From NCBI GenBank assembly GCA_024697705.1, contig JAILFF010000088.1:1-31350 (forward strand): DNA of 31,350 nt, in the 5' to 3' direction. Position 1 is the stretch's first letter; the number at the start of each line of letters is the position of its first letter. The translations under genes and the position numbers were made by a program. Origin of the DNA: Ruminococcus sp. Its GTDB lineage: Bacteria > Bacillota > Clostridia > Oscillospirales > Ruminococcaceae. Below, one piece after another: positions 1-7,141 of the stretch. Under the pieces are notes generated by a model. That model made no database searches and was not told the origin of the DNA. It saw only the letters and a program-made list of their open reading frames with translations.

Positions 1-1
1 C

Positions 2-1738
2 CTTTCGGGCTTCCGCGACCTTACCCGCGGCGAATCGGATTATATCCGCATGAAGTTCGAGTCGGATATCCGTCCGCTGCTGTTCCCGACGATACTCGGC
101 AAAAAGCAGCCGTTCCCCTTCCTTAAAAATAAGGAGGTCTACGGCTTTGCGGTGCTTGAAACGAAAAGCGGCAAGCGGCGCTTTGCCATCGTGCCGTCGC
201 TTTCGCCGATGTTCCCGCGTTCGATCGTGCTTACGGGAATGTCGGGGTCGGGCGGCGTGACGGTCGTTCCCGTCGATGAAGTTATCCTGCACTATTTTGC
301 CGATATTTTCCACGGCTACAAGGTCGTTGAAAAGTCGCTTATCCGCATTATCCGCAACACCGACCTCGACGAGGAGCGCGTTTACGACGAGGAGCTTGAC
401 TACCGCTCGCACATTGCGGAGGTCATCAAAATGCGGAAAAAGCTTTCGCCCGTCAAGCTCGAATTGTCGCGTGAGCTTTCCGAAGCCGTCGTCGAGGAGC
501 TTTGCAGTCTGCTGAAACTCAGCCGCGACTGGGTGTTCCGCACGAAAGCACCGATCTCCGACGATTATATCAAGCCGATAAAGGAGGCTCTCGCTGACCG
601 TTCCGAGCTTTTCTACAAGCCGCGCACGCCGCAGCGATCACCAAGCCTTTCGGAAACGAACATTATTCCGCAGGTGCTGAAAAAGGACGTTCTGCTGCAT
701 TATCCGTATGAATCCATAACGCCGTTCCTGAATCTGTTGCAGCAGGCGGCGCAGGACAAGAACGTAATTTCGATACAAATGACGCTTTACCGTCTGGCAC
801 CTCATTCCAAGGTCATCCAGGCGCTTACCGACGCGGCGGAGAATGGCAAGGAGGTCGATGTGCTTGTCGAGCTGAAAGCGCGTTTCGACGAGGAAAACAA
901 CATCAACTGGTCGAAGCAGTTAGAGCAGGCGGGCTGCCGCGTGGTCTACGGCATCGACGGGCTTAAGGTCCATTCCAAAATATGCCTGATAACGCGCCGC
1001 AACGGTAAATCGGTGCAGTACATAACGCAGATCGGCACGGGCAACTACAACGAATCGACGGCGAAGCTGTACACCGATCTTTCGCTGATAACCGCCAACC
1101 GCGAGATAGGCATCGAGACGAGCAATGTTATCCGCAAGATCATGATGGGCGAAACGGTGGGTGAGTCGCAGAATCTTTTCGTAGCGCCGCACTGTCTGCA
1201 AAACAGGATAATCGACTGCATCGACGACGAGATCAAGAAAGCCAAGAAGGGCGAGCCCGCGTACATCGGCGTAAAGCTGAACTCGATGACCGATGTGAAG
1301 ATCATGGAACGGCTGATCACGGCTTCGCAGGTGGGCGTGAAGATCGACATGGTGATACGCGGCATCTGCTGCTTAAAGCCGGGAATTAAGGGCTATACGG
1401 ACAATATCAGGATAGTGAGCATCGTCGGCAGACTGCTCGAACATTCGCGCATTTACATTTTCGGCAGCGCCGAGAAGCCCGAGGAACGCAGGATATACAT
1501 TTCGTCGGCGGACTTCATGACGCGGAATACCTTGAAGCGTGTTGAGGTGGCGGTGCCGATCTTTGATGAGGATATCAAGACGCGGATAAGCGGCATTTTT
1601 GACGATCTGCTGAAAGATACGGCGCAGGCACGGCTGATGCAGAGCGACGGAACATACAAGCGTCTGCGGACGGGCAAGGACGATATGTGCGTTCAGGAAT
1701 ACTTTTATGATAAGGCGGAAAGCAGAAACGCTCAGTAA
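2..1738 (+). CDS. ppk1: Polyphosphate kinase 1, 3' part (5' end outside window)
   Basis: PPK1 reversibly transfers the terminal phosphate of ATP to polyphosphate through a phosphohistidine. The reading frame is open from base 2, so the first ATG at 50 is internal and the N-terminal domain lies outside the window. The two C-terminal phospholipase-D-like catalytic domains are complete. The first carries the catalytic histidine in GLKVHSKICLITRR (about 960-995), followed by QIGTGNYNESTAKLYTDLSL. The second carries LLEHSRIYIF (about 1434-1463), which holds the second conserved histidine. All these match the family, so the enzyme looks functional. It ends with TAA 18 bases before the next gene, with which it probably shares a transcript. 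The family assignment is secure; the physiological role here (stress or phosphate storage) is general knowledge only. Confidence 0.95.
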   Translation, partial: LSGFRDLTRGESDYIRMKFESDIRPLLFPTILGKKQPFPFLKNKEVYGFAVLETKSGKRRFAIVPSLSPMFPRSIVLTGMSGSGGVTVVPVDEVILHYFADIFHGYKVVEKSLIRIIRNTDLDEERVYDEELDYRSHIAEVIKMRKKLSPVKLELSRELSEAVVEELCSLLKLSRDWVFRTKAPISDDYIKPIKEALADRSELFYKPRTPQRSPSLSETNIIPQVLKKDVLLHYPYESITPFLNLLQQAAQDKNVISIQMTLYRLAPHSKVIQALTDAAENGKEVDVLVELKARFDEENNINWSKQLEQAGCRVVYGIDGLKVHSKICLITRRNGKSVQYITQIGTGNYNESTAKLYTDLSLITANREIGIETSNVIRKIMMGETVGESQNLFVAPHCLQNRIIDCIDDEIKKAKKGEPAYIGVKLNSMTDVKIMERLITASQVGVKIDMVIRGICCLKPGIKGYTDNIRIVSIVGRLLEHSRIYIFGSAEKPEERRIYISSADFMTRNTLKRVEVAVPIFDEDIKTRISGIFDDLLKDTAQARLMQSDGTYKRLRTGKDDMCVQEYFYDKAESRNAQ

Positions 1739-1756
1739 AAGGGAGGAATTTTATAT

Positions 1757-2293
1757 ATGTCCGAAAATGCCAAAAAGCTATGCGTACTGTTCCCGGGGAT
1801 AGGCTACCACTGCGATAAGCCCCTGCTTTATTACTCCGAAAAGTTGGCGCGGTCAAAAGGCTACGAAACGAAAAAGCTCGAATTTTCGGGCTTCGGCAGC
1901 AAGGAGGAAGCTCCTTGTCATGCTCTCGCGCTTGCCGAAAAGCAGCTCGAAGAGGTCGATTTTTCCGCTTACTCCCGCGTGGTGTTCATCGGGAAAAGTC
2001 TCGGGACGATAGTCTGCCTTGCCTACCGCGACAGCAAAAAGATTGGTGCCGAGGCGGTGCTTCTCACGCCGCTGACGTTTACATTTGATTTCCCCGCGCA
2101 GAACTGCATCGCATTCCACGGGACAGCCGATCCGTGGGCGGCTGCTGCCGATATCGAGCGTCTTTGCAGCGAAAAAGGCGTACCGCTGTACACCTACCCG
2201 GGTGCGAATCATTCGCTCGAAACGGGCAGAACGCTCGACGATATCGCCGCTATGTCGGATATTATCGGAAAGATTGCCGGGATAATTGATTAG
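1757..2293 (+). CDS. Small alpha/beta hydrolase
   Basis: A 178-residue protein of the alpha/beta-hydrolase fold. A complete catalytic triad can be proposed: Ser81 in the nucleophile elbow GKSLGT, Asp125 in HGTADPW, and His152 in GANHSLE. The protein has no signal peptide or membrane segment, so it should be cytoplasmic. It is short for the superfamily and lacks a sizeable lid, like small dienelactone-hydrolase or acyl-esterase relatives. The substrate cannot be read from the sequence. The start is supported by GGGAGG at 1741-1746, ten bases upstream of the ATG. It follows ppk1 by 18 bases and is closed by the terminator at 2343-2382, so the two genes probably form an operon end. Any link to polyphosphate metabolism is a guess from position. 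Confidence 0.8.
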   Translation: MSENAKKLCVLFPGIGYHCDKPLLYYSEKLARSKGYETKKLEFSGFGSKEEAPCHALALAEKQLEEVDFSAYSRVVFIGKSLGTIVCLAYRDSKKIGAEAVLLTPLTFTFDFPAQNCIAFHGTADPWAAAADIERLCSEKGVPLYTYPGANHSLETGRTLDDIAAMSDIIGKIAGIID

Positions 2294-2342
2294 CGTATCC
2301 TAAATGAACGGTATCGCGGAAACAAGACCTCGTTAAAACAAT

Positions 2343-2382
2343 GATCCGCAGAAGACACGGTGTCCTCTGCGGATCGTTTTTT
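2343..2382 (+). terminator. Rho-independent terminator after the hydrolase gene
   Basis: GATCCGCAGA (2343-2352) pairs perfectly with TCTGCGGATC (2366-2375), with further pairing inside the loop. It is followed by G and six T on the + strand. On the - strand the following bases are only moderately T-rich, so it may also help end the converging EAL gene at 2393. Confidence 0.85.
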
Positions 2383-2392
2383 ATGATGTTTT

Positions 2393-4294
2393 TCACAAAA
2401 AATATTTCAGCTCGCCTATCGGTATCGGCTTTGAATACTTGTACCCCTGTAAATAACTCGCCTGCATATTTATACAGTGCTGCTCGTCGTGCTCGTCCTC
2501 AACGCCCTCGAAAAGCACCGAATAGTTGAGCTTGCGGAACATTCCCGCAAACGTGCCTACCATGAACTCGCCTGTCTCGCTGCGTCCCGATTCTATCAGC
2601 AGCGAACGGTCGAACTTGATTATGTCGAACGGTATTTCCATGATACGCTCGAAATTTGAATAGCCCGTGCCGAAATCGTCGAGATAGAACTTTATCCCAA
2701 GCTCTCTCAGCTCGATGACGCGCTGCTTCATTACGTTGAAGTCGCTGTCGGAACGGCTCTCGGTTATCTCTACGGCTATCTTGCTGAAAGGTATGCCGTT
2801 TGCACTGATTATGTCCTTCACGTCGCCGCAGAAGCTGTCGTAACGCAGGTCTATAACGGAGAAGTTCACCGAAACGCGCTGAATGTCGTAGCTCTCCGAT
2901 AAAAGCTCCTTTACCGCCTGACAGGTCTTGTTTAAGATTATAAGGCTCATCGTGTGGATACAGTCGTTCTGCTCGGCAAGCGGGATAAATACGTCGGGGA
3001 AGACCATGCCCGTCTTGTCGAGCCGCAGACGCATGAGCGCCTCGGCAGTGTCGTAGGAGCGCGTGGTGAGATTATAGACAGGCTGGCAGTAGACGATGAC
3101 GCGGGGGTCGTTCAGATCGCGCTTTGCGGCGATATCTCGCAGCTCGGTCACGATGTAGTCGGAATTGTAAAAGCCCTTTATGTCGCTTGCGTCAACCGTG
3201 TGTATGCCGCAGTTGGGCACCATCGACTCGGTATATTCTATAAGCTTTACATAGTCCCTCGCCGAAGTTACCTCCTTGCAGGAGCGGCAGATAACTATGC
3301 GGTAATCAATGCGAAAATGCTCGTACAGCTTGGTGAATTCATCGAGCATCGTGCGGATGGCGTTTTCGCTGCGCTCATCGGACGGCAGGCTCATAAGAAG
3401 TCTTCCGCCCGAAAAGCGGTAAAGCACGCCGCGGGTCATGTTGCGGCGGAAGAACAGATTGTATTCGTGCTTGAATTCGGGGTTGTTGCGGATAAGCGAG
3501 AAAAAGCTCTGCATATGGCAGCACATCAGCGTGAAATCGCGCTTGTGTTCGATCATGTCGTTCTGCTCGGAATAGAAGTAGGCCTCCGAAATGGCGCCCG
3601 TATCAACGTCGTACGGGTTTGAGTGGAACATGAATATTATGCCCAGTATCGGGAAGAAATAGGAGACCGTGGTATACGAGGACTGCCCGTATTGCAGCTG
3701 CATTATCATGATGCCCAGCGAAACGATGTTCACGCCGAGCAAGCCCGCGAAGATCTGCCGCAGTATCCTTGTGCGGTATCGTATCGTGATAAAAAAGATC
3801 GTCCCGACAAGCATGATATACAGCACCATGAAGATGTTGAATCCGTTTTGACATTCGCCGCCGGGCAGCATCACAAAGCCGTTACCGGTAAGCGTGGCTG
3901 CAACGTCGATGACGCAGGCGCCGATCGACATGATGACCGTCGAACGGTTGTATCTCTTTCTGGCTTCGGTGTGGATCCAAAGCGGCTCTTCGAGATACCA
4001 TATATATAGTATAAGCACACAGCTCAGCGATACATAGTGTATCAGCCTTGCAGCATAGATGATGAAGCTGTACTCCGCGATGCCTTCGAGCAGGCTGTGG
4101 AAGATCATGTTCGAGTACGAAGCTATCAGCACGGAGGTTATCATCAGCAGTGTGAGATTGAAAAGCTTGTTCCTGTGCGACGACGACTGGAAAAGCAGTA
4201 TGAACATGGCAATTCCGAGTCCCGCGACGGTGATATCGCCCACCGGCATATATTTCAGAACGTCTATTTTATAAGCAAAAATTGCCGGATCCAA
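2393..4294 (-). CDS. Membrane-anchored EAL-domain c-di-GMP phosphodiesterase with degenerate GGDEF-like domain
   Basis: Predicted to hydrolyse cyclic di-GMP at the membrane. Numbered from a GTG at 4303, residues about 20-228 hold six or seven hydrophobic segments. Residues 255-365 resemble a decayed GGDEF domain, with RFSGGR where the active-site loop would be. Residues 398-636 form a full EAL domain: EAL (421-423), Asn480, Glu512, the DDFGTG loop (542-547), Lys563, Glu599 and Gln619. All the metal and catalytic residues expected for activity appear to be present. Start choice: the GTG at 4303 touches its own GGAGG site and cannot be read from it, while the TTG at 4292-4294 lies eight bases past GGGAGG, so a 633-residue product is preferred. 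The gene stands alone on the - strand with its own promoter (4336-4364). The sensed signal is unknown. Confidence 0.88.
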   Translation of the reverse strand: MDPAIFAYKIDVLKYMPVGDITVAGLGIAMFILLFQSSSHRNKLFNLTLLMITSVLIASYSNMIFHSLLEGIAEYSFIIYAARLIHYVSLSCVLILYIWYLEEPLWIHTEARKRYNRSTVIMSIGACVIDVAATLTGNGFVMLPGGECQNGFNIFMVLYIMLVGTIFFITIRYRTRILRQIFAGLLGVNIVSLGIMIMQLQYGQSSYTTVSYFFPILGIIFMFHSNPYDVDTGAISEAYFYSEQNDMIEHKRDFTLMCCHMQSFFSLIRNNPEFKHEYNLFFRRNMTRGVLYRFSGGRLLMSLPSDERSENAIRTMLDEFTKLYEHFRIDYRIVICRSCKEVTSARDYVKLIEYTESMVPNCGIHTVDASDIKGFYNSDYIVTELRDIAAKRDLNDPRVIVYCQPVYNLTTRSYDTAEALMRLRLDKTGMVFPDVFIPLAEQNDCIHTMSLIILNKTCQAVKELLSESYDIQRVSVNFSVIDLRYDSFCGDVKDIISANGIPFSKIAVEITESRSDSDFNVMKQRVIELRELGIKFYLDDFGTGYSNFERIMEIPFDIIKFDRSLLIESGRSETGEFMVGTFAGMFRKLNYSVLFEGVEDEHDEQHCINMQASYLQGYKYSKPIPIGELKYFL

Positions 4295-4335
4295 ACCGTT
4301 CACCTCCCGTCGTCTTAGTATATGTTTACTATAAT

Positions 4336-4364
4336 ATTATAGCATTTTACGTGGGTTTTGTCAA
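4336..4364 (-). promoter_or_regulatory. Sigma-A promoter of the EAL gene
   Basis: Read on the - strand: TTGACA (4364-4359), a 17-base spacer, and TATAAT (4341-4336) preceded by TGC, an extended -10. Both hexamers are exact consensus. Transcription should start near 4329, giving a leader of about 35 bases to the TTG start. Confidence 0.85.
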
Positions 4365-4540
4365 TATTTTTACATATCAAATAATTTCAGAAAGTAATTT
4401 TTTATATAATGCACAAAAAAACTTGCCAAAAATTGCGTTTCAAACGTTTATTAACAGCGATTTACATAAAAAACAAATATAGATTTTTTAACAAATTCGG
4501 GAGAGGTTCACAAAAATTTTATAAACTGAGAGCGGAAACG

Positions 4541-4569
4541 GACTTGCACGGCGAAGCAAGTCATTTTTT
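4541..4569 (+). terminator. Orphan intrinsic terminator, + strand
   Basis: GACTTGC (4541-4547) pairs with GCAAGTC (4556-4562) around an eight-base loop, followed by A and six T. No coding sequence lies upstream of it on the + strand (4304-4540), so it either ends a short untranslated transcript or stops stray transcription. I found no convincing promoter for such a transcript. Confidence 0.6.
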
Positions 4570-4660
4570 GTAATCTTTTGTAACCATATCACTTCTGACG
4601 GCTCCTGCGATGAAAACGGGCAAACTGCGTGAAAGAGCAGTGAAATGTGCATAACAACGC

Positions 4661-4689
4661 TTGACGGGCACAACATATTGTGTTATAAT
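4661..4689 (+). promoter_or_regulatory. Distal sigma-A promoter upstream of mraZ
   Basis: TTGACG (4661-4666), a 17-base spacer and TATAAT (4684-4689) with a TGT extension. It is near consensus, points toward mraZ, and would give a leader of about 370 bases. The bases between the two promoters contain no gene. Confidence 0.75.
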
Positions 4690-4806
4690 TAAATCGGATA
4701 ACGCAGATAATGCGGTTTACGGCGTTATTTTGCTTTTTTACGGCAAAAAAATGCTCCCGCGGAGAAAACGCCGTATCCCGAGGATATTTCGATGCATATT
4801 TGCGAA

Positions 4807-4823
4807 TTTACAAAAAGTTTACA
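4807..4823. promoter_or_regulatory. WalR-like box (TTTACA-N5-TTTACA)
   Basis: TTTACA at 4807-4812 and again at 4818-4823, separated by exactly five bases. On the other strand this reads TGTAAA-N5-TGTAAA, a full match to the published WalR (YycF) consensus TGTWAH-N5-TGTWAH of B. subtilis and S. aureus. Further TGTAAY half-sites lie at 4569, 4579, 4834 and 4855. It is about 120 bases upstream of the proximal mraZ promoter. The site match is seen; that a WalR homologue binds it is inference. Confidence 0.45.
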
Positions 4824-4944
4824 TATTACAATCTGTAACCTTTTACCCTTGATTTGTAACCCTTTTAAAGGCTGAAAACCGATGTACTTTGCTTGGTGTC
4901 CGAAAAAAATCACTTAAGCGGCTTCGATTTGGTGTTTTTGGCAC

Positions 4945-4973
4945 TTGCACTTTTTCCTTAGATAGTGTATAAT
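4945..4973 (+). promoter_or_regulatory. Proximal sigma-A promoter of the mraZ/dcw operon
   Basis: TTGCAC (4945-4950), a 17-base spacer and TATAAT (4968-4973). Transcription should begin near 4980, immediately before the AAAGTG repeats that look like the MraZ operator, about 85 bases upstream of the mraZ start. Confidence 0.75.
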
Positions 4974-4989
4974 ATTCTTAGCGGGGTGA

Positions 4990-5006
4990 AAAGTGTGTAA
5001 AAGTGG
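4990..5006 (+). promoter_or_regulatory. Putative MraZ operator (autoregulatory boxes)
   Basis: AAAGTGT (4990-4996), a three-base spacer, and AAAGTGG (5000-5006). This is the AAAGTG(T/G) box with three-base spacing reported for MraZ in mollicutes. Weaker G-rich positions in the same ten-base register occur at about 4980 and 5010. The boxes lie just downstream of the proximal -10, where a bound repressor would block transcription. Binding here is inferred. Confidence 0.65.
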
Positions 5007-5065
5007 TGAAGCAGCCCAAATAAATTCTCCCCGTGCGGAAATTTTGCGCGGGGGAGGGGAAGTCG

Positions 5066-5485
5066 TTGCTTAAGGGAACATACGAGCAATCGGTGGACGC
5101 AAAGGGCAGAATGGCTTTCCCCGCGAAGCTTCGCGAGCAGATGGGCGAACGGCTCGTGTTGACAAGGGGGACCGACGGCTGCATATTCGTTTACACCGAA
5201 CAGGCTTTCGACGACCTCGCGAACAGGCTCAACGGCTTGAAAATGGCTGAACGTATACCGCTGCAAAGGGCGTTCATAGCAAGCGCTATCGACGCCGAAA
5301 CGGACAAGCAGGGGCGCATACTGATCCCTGCGCGGCTGAGATCCGTGGCGGGCATCGAGGGCGAAGCCGTAGTCTGCGGCGTTGACGATCACTGCGAGAT
5401 CTGGGAGCCCGGCAGGTGGGAAAGCCTTAACAGCGGCTTTACCGACGACGTGCTTATGGAAGCGCTTAAGGGGGCGGAGTTCTGA
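5066..5485 (+). CDS. mraZ: Transcriptional regulator MraZ
   Basis: MraZ is the DNA-binding regulator that commonly opens dcw clusters and binds repeats in its own promoter. The product is 139 residues, the usual length. It shows the two SpoVT/AbrB-like halves, each with its signature: DAKGR at 11-15 and DKQGR at 80-84. An open GTG at 5033 would add eleven residues with no family counterpart. The TTG at 5066 gives the canonical start MLKGTYEQSVDAKGR and lies about eight bases after GGGGAGGGG. The stop overlaps the rsmH ATG by one base (TGATG), so the two are translationally coupled. The likely targets are the AAAGTG boxes at 4990-5006. Confidence 0.95.
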   Translation: MLKGTYEQSVDAKGRMAFPAKLREQMGERLVLTRGTDGCIFVYTEQAFDDLANRLNGLKMAERIPLQRAFIASAIDAETDKQGRILIPARLRSVAGIEGEAVVCGVDDHCEIWEPGRWESLNSGFTDDVLMEALKGAEF

Positions 5486-6432
5486 TGGAAGGCTTTGAAC
5501 ATACTCCGGTGCTTTTCGCGCAGACGATAGATTCGCTCGATATAAGACCTGACGGCGTTTACGTTGACGGCACGGCGGGCGGCGGCGGACATTCGTTCGG
5601 CATAGCCTCGCGGCTCAAAGCGGGAAAAGGGCGGCTTATCGCACTCGACCGCGACCCCGAAGCGATAAAGGCGGCGGGCGAACGGCTCGGCGGTATGCCT
5701 GCGGAGGTGGTACGCTCCGAGTTTTCCGATATGCGTGCCGTGCTTGCCGAAAGGGGCATCGACCGCGTTGACGGCGTTCTGCTCGATATAGGCGTTTCGT
5801 CGCATCAGCTTGACGCGGCGGAGAGAGGATTTTCCTTCCACGCCGATGCACCGCTCGATATGCGAATGAGCGGCGAGGGTATGTCAGCAAAGGACGTCGT
5901 GAACGGCTACGCCTACGAGCGTCTGAGGGATATCCTTTTTGAGTACGGCGAGGAGAAATTCGCGCCCGCAATCGCAAAGGGCATAATAAAAGCAAGGGAG
6001 TCCGCGCCGATAGAAACGACGGGCGAGCTTGCGGAGATAATAAAAAACAGCGTTCCGCAGAAAGTCAGGCGGGAGAAAAATCCCTGCCGAAAGACCTTTC
6101 AGGCGATACGCATAGAAGTAAACGACGAGCTTGGGCAGCTTGACAGGGCGCTCGGAGAGGCGTTCTCATTGCTTAAGATCGGCGGGCGTTTTTCGGTGAT
6201 AACGTTCCATTCGCTCGAAGACCGCATGGTAAAGAAACGGTTTGCGGAGTTCTGCGCGGGGTGTACGTGTCCGCCGGATTTTCCGCAGTGCGTATGCGGG
6301 AAAAAGCCGATGGGGCGGCTCGTGTTCAGGAAGCCCGTCACGGCAGAAAAGGACGAGCTTGAAGAGAATCCGCGCAGCCGCAGCGCAAAATTAAGAACGA
6401 TAGAAAAATTAAGAGATTCGGTTTACGATTAA
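5485..6432 (+). CDS. rsmH: 16S rRNA (cytosine-1402-N4)-methyltransferase
   Basis: RsmH (formerly MraW) methylates N4 of C1402 in 16S rRNA using SAM. The 315-residue product is full length. It begins with the family signature HTPVL, then the SAM motif DGTAGGGGHS (28-37) and DRDPEA (55-60). DGVLLDIGVSSHQLD, APLDMRM, KTFQAIRIEVNDEL and ITFHSLEDRMVK follow in the normal order. The four-cysteine stretch near the C-terminus (CAGCTCPPDFPQCVCG) is usual for Firmicutes members. It overlaps mraZ by one base. About 117 AT-rich bases separate it from the ftsL start, including a short AACCCG/CGGGTT inverted repeat at about 6471-6491 without a T-run. Confidence 0.97.
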   Translation: MEGFEHTPVLFAQTIDSLDIRPDGVYVDGTAGGGGHSFGIASRLKAGKGRLIALDRDPEAIKAAGERLGGMPAEVVRSEFSDMRAVLAERGIDRVDGVLLDIGVSSHQLDAAERGFSFHADAPLDMRMSGEGMSAKDVVNGYAYERLRDILFEYGEEKFAPAIAKGIIKARESAPIETTGELAEIIKNSVPQKVRREKNPCRKTFQAIRIEVNDELGQLDRALGEAFSLLKIGGRFSVITFHSLEDRMVKKRFAEFCAGCTCPPDFPQCVCGKKPMGRLVFRKPVTAEKDELEENPRSRSAKLRTIEKLRDSVYD

Positions 6433-6549
6433 AAAAGAATACGTTCCAAATCATTTTATTTAAGTCGGAGAACCCGCGTAAAAAACGGGTTAAAATATAA
6501 AAATTTGTGTAAAAAACGGAGAATCCAATCAAGAGGGGAGTTGGTCGAT

Positions 6550-7032
6550 ATGGCAGTAAATGTTAACCTTGCGTATGAGTACCCGGATCGCGAGCTTATC
6601 GGCGAGCGGGACGAGGAGTTTGCCGAGAGGATACGCGACAAAAGAAGCGCAAACAAACGCCGCAAGAACGCCGCAAGCGTCAGGATAGTCGTGGGCGCCG
6701 TGTTCGTATTCGCACTTTTTGTCACGATGATCTACGGCAAGGTGGAGCTTACAAAGCTCTATTCGGAAAATACCACGCTTAAGAACGAGCTTCAGGTGCT
6801 GAGCGATGAAAACGTCAGCCTTGAATCCGAGCTGGCACAGCAGACAGGCTTTACAAGGGTCGAGGAATACGCCGAGACTCGTCTGGGACTGAAAAAGCTC
6901 GACAGATCGCAGATAGAATACGTTGAGATAACCGAAAGCACCGCCGCCGAGCCGGTGGAGTCCGACGATGGGAATATTTTTGTGAAGATCACCAACAAAT
7001 GGAACGATTTTCTGGAATATCTCGGACTTTGA
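6550..7032 (+). CDS. ftsL: Cell division protein FtsL (septum formation initiator-like)
   Basis: A 160-residue bitopic membrane protein in the ftsL position between rsmH and the division PBP. It has a basic cytoplasmic N-terminus (KRSANKRRKN, 31-40), one transmembrane segment (about 44-62), then a leucine-zipper-like coiled coil (about 66-98) outside. FtsL forms a complex with DivIC and FtsQ/DivIB that activates septal synthesis by FtsW and its PBP. A GTG at 6505 would extend the frame, but the ATG at 6550 follows AGGGGAG by nine bases and is preferred. The acidic tail beyond residue 125 has no recognised function. Sequence conservation in this family is low, so the name rests on topology and position. 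Confidence 0.85.
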   Translation: MAVNVNLAYEYPDRELIGERDEEFAERIRDKRSANKRRKNAASVRIVVGAVFVFALFVTMIYGKVELTKLYSENTTLKNELQVLSDENVSLESELAQQTGFTRVEEYAETRLGLKKLDRSQIEYVEITESTAAEPVESDDGNIFVKITNKWNDFLEYLGL

Positions 7033-7064
7033 TGAATAAAATAATATAGCGGAGGTCTCCGCGC

Positions 7065-7103
7065 AAGGAAGTTAAGAACATTGTGAATGTGCTTAGCTTT
7101 CTT
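7065..7103 (+). promoter_or_regulatory. Long RNA hairpin between ftsL and pbpB
   Basis: AAGGAAG (7065-7071) pairs with CTTTCTT (7097-7103), and pairing continues inward to a GTG loop at 7083-7085: about 17 pairs with one mismatch and two G-U pairs. GTTGTATTT follows, which is not a proper U-run. It may be an attenuator, an RNase III site or an mRNA stabiliser. A smaller palindrome, GCGGAGGTCTCCGC, lies just upstream at about 7049-7062. Confidence 0.6.
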
Positions 7104-7141
7104 GTTGTATTTAAAGATATAAATATAAATGTGAAGGGAGT

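Noticed and set aside
4301..4303. GTG as start of the EAL gene
   Set aside because: GGAGG runs directly into this GTG, leaving no spacing; the TTG at 4294 has an eight-base spacing.
4720..4773. Attenuator formed by CGGCGTT and AACGCCG after the distal promoter
   Set aside because: The stem is short, with a long, mostly A/T interior and no clear alternative structure, so it is not supported as a feature.
5033..5065. Longer MraZ starting at GTG 5033
   Set aside because: The extra residues do not match MraZ, and the strong ribosome site lies inside them.
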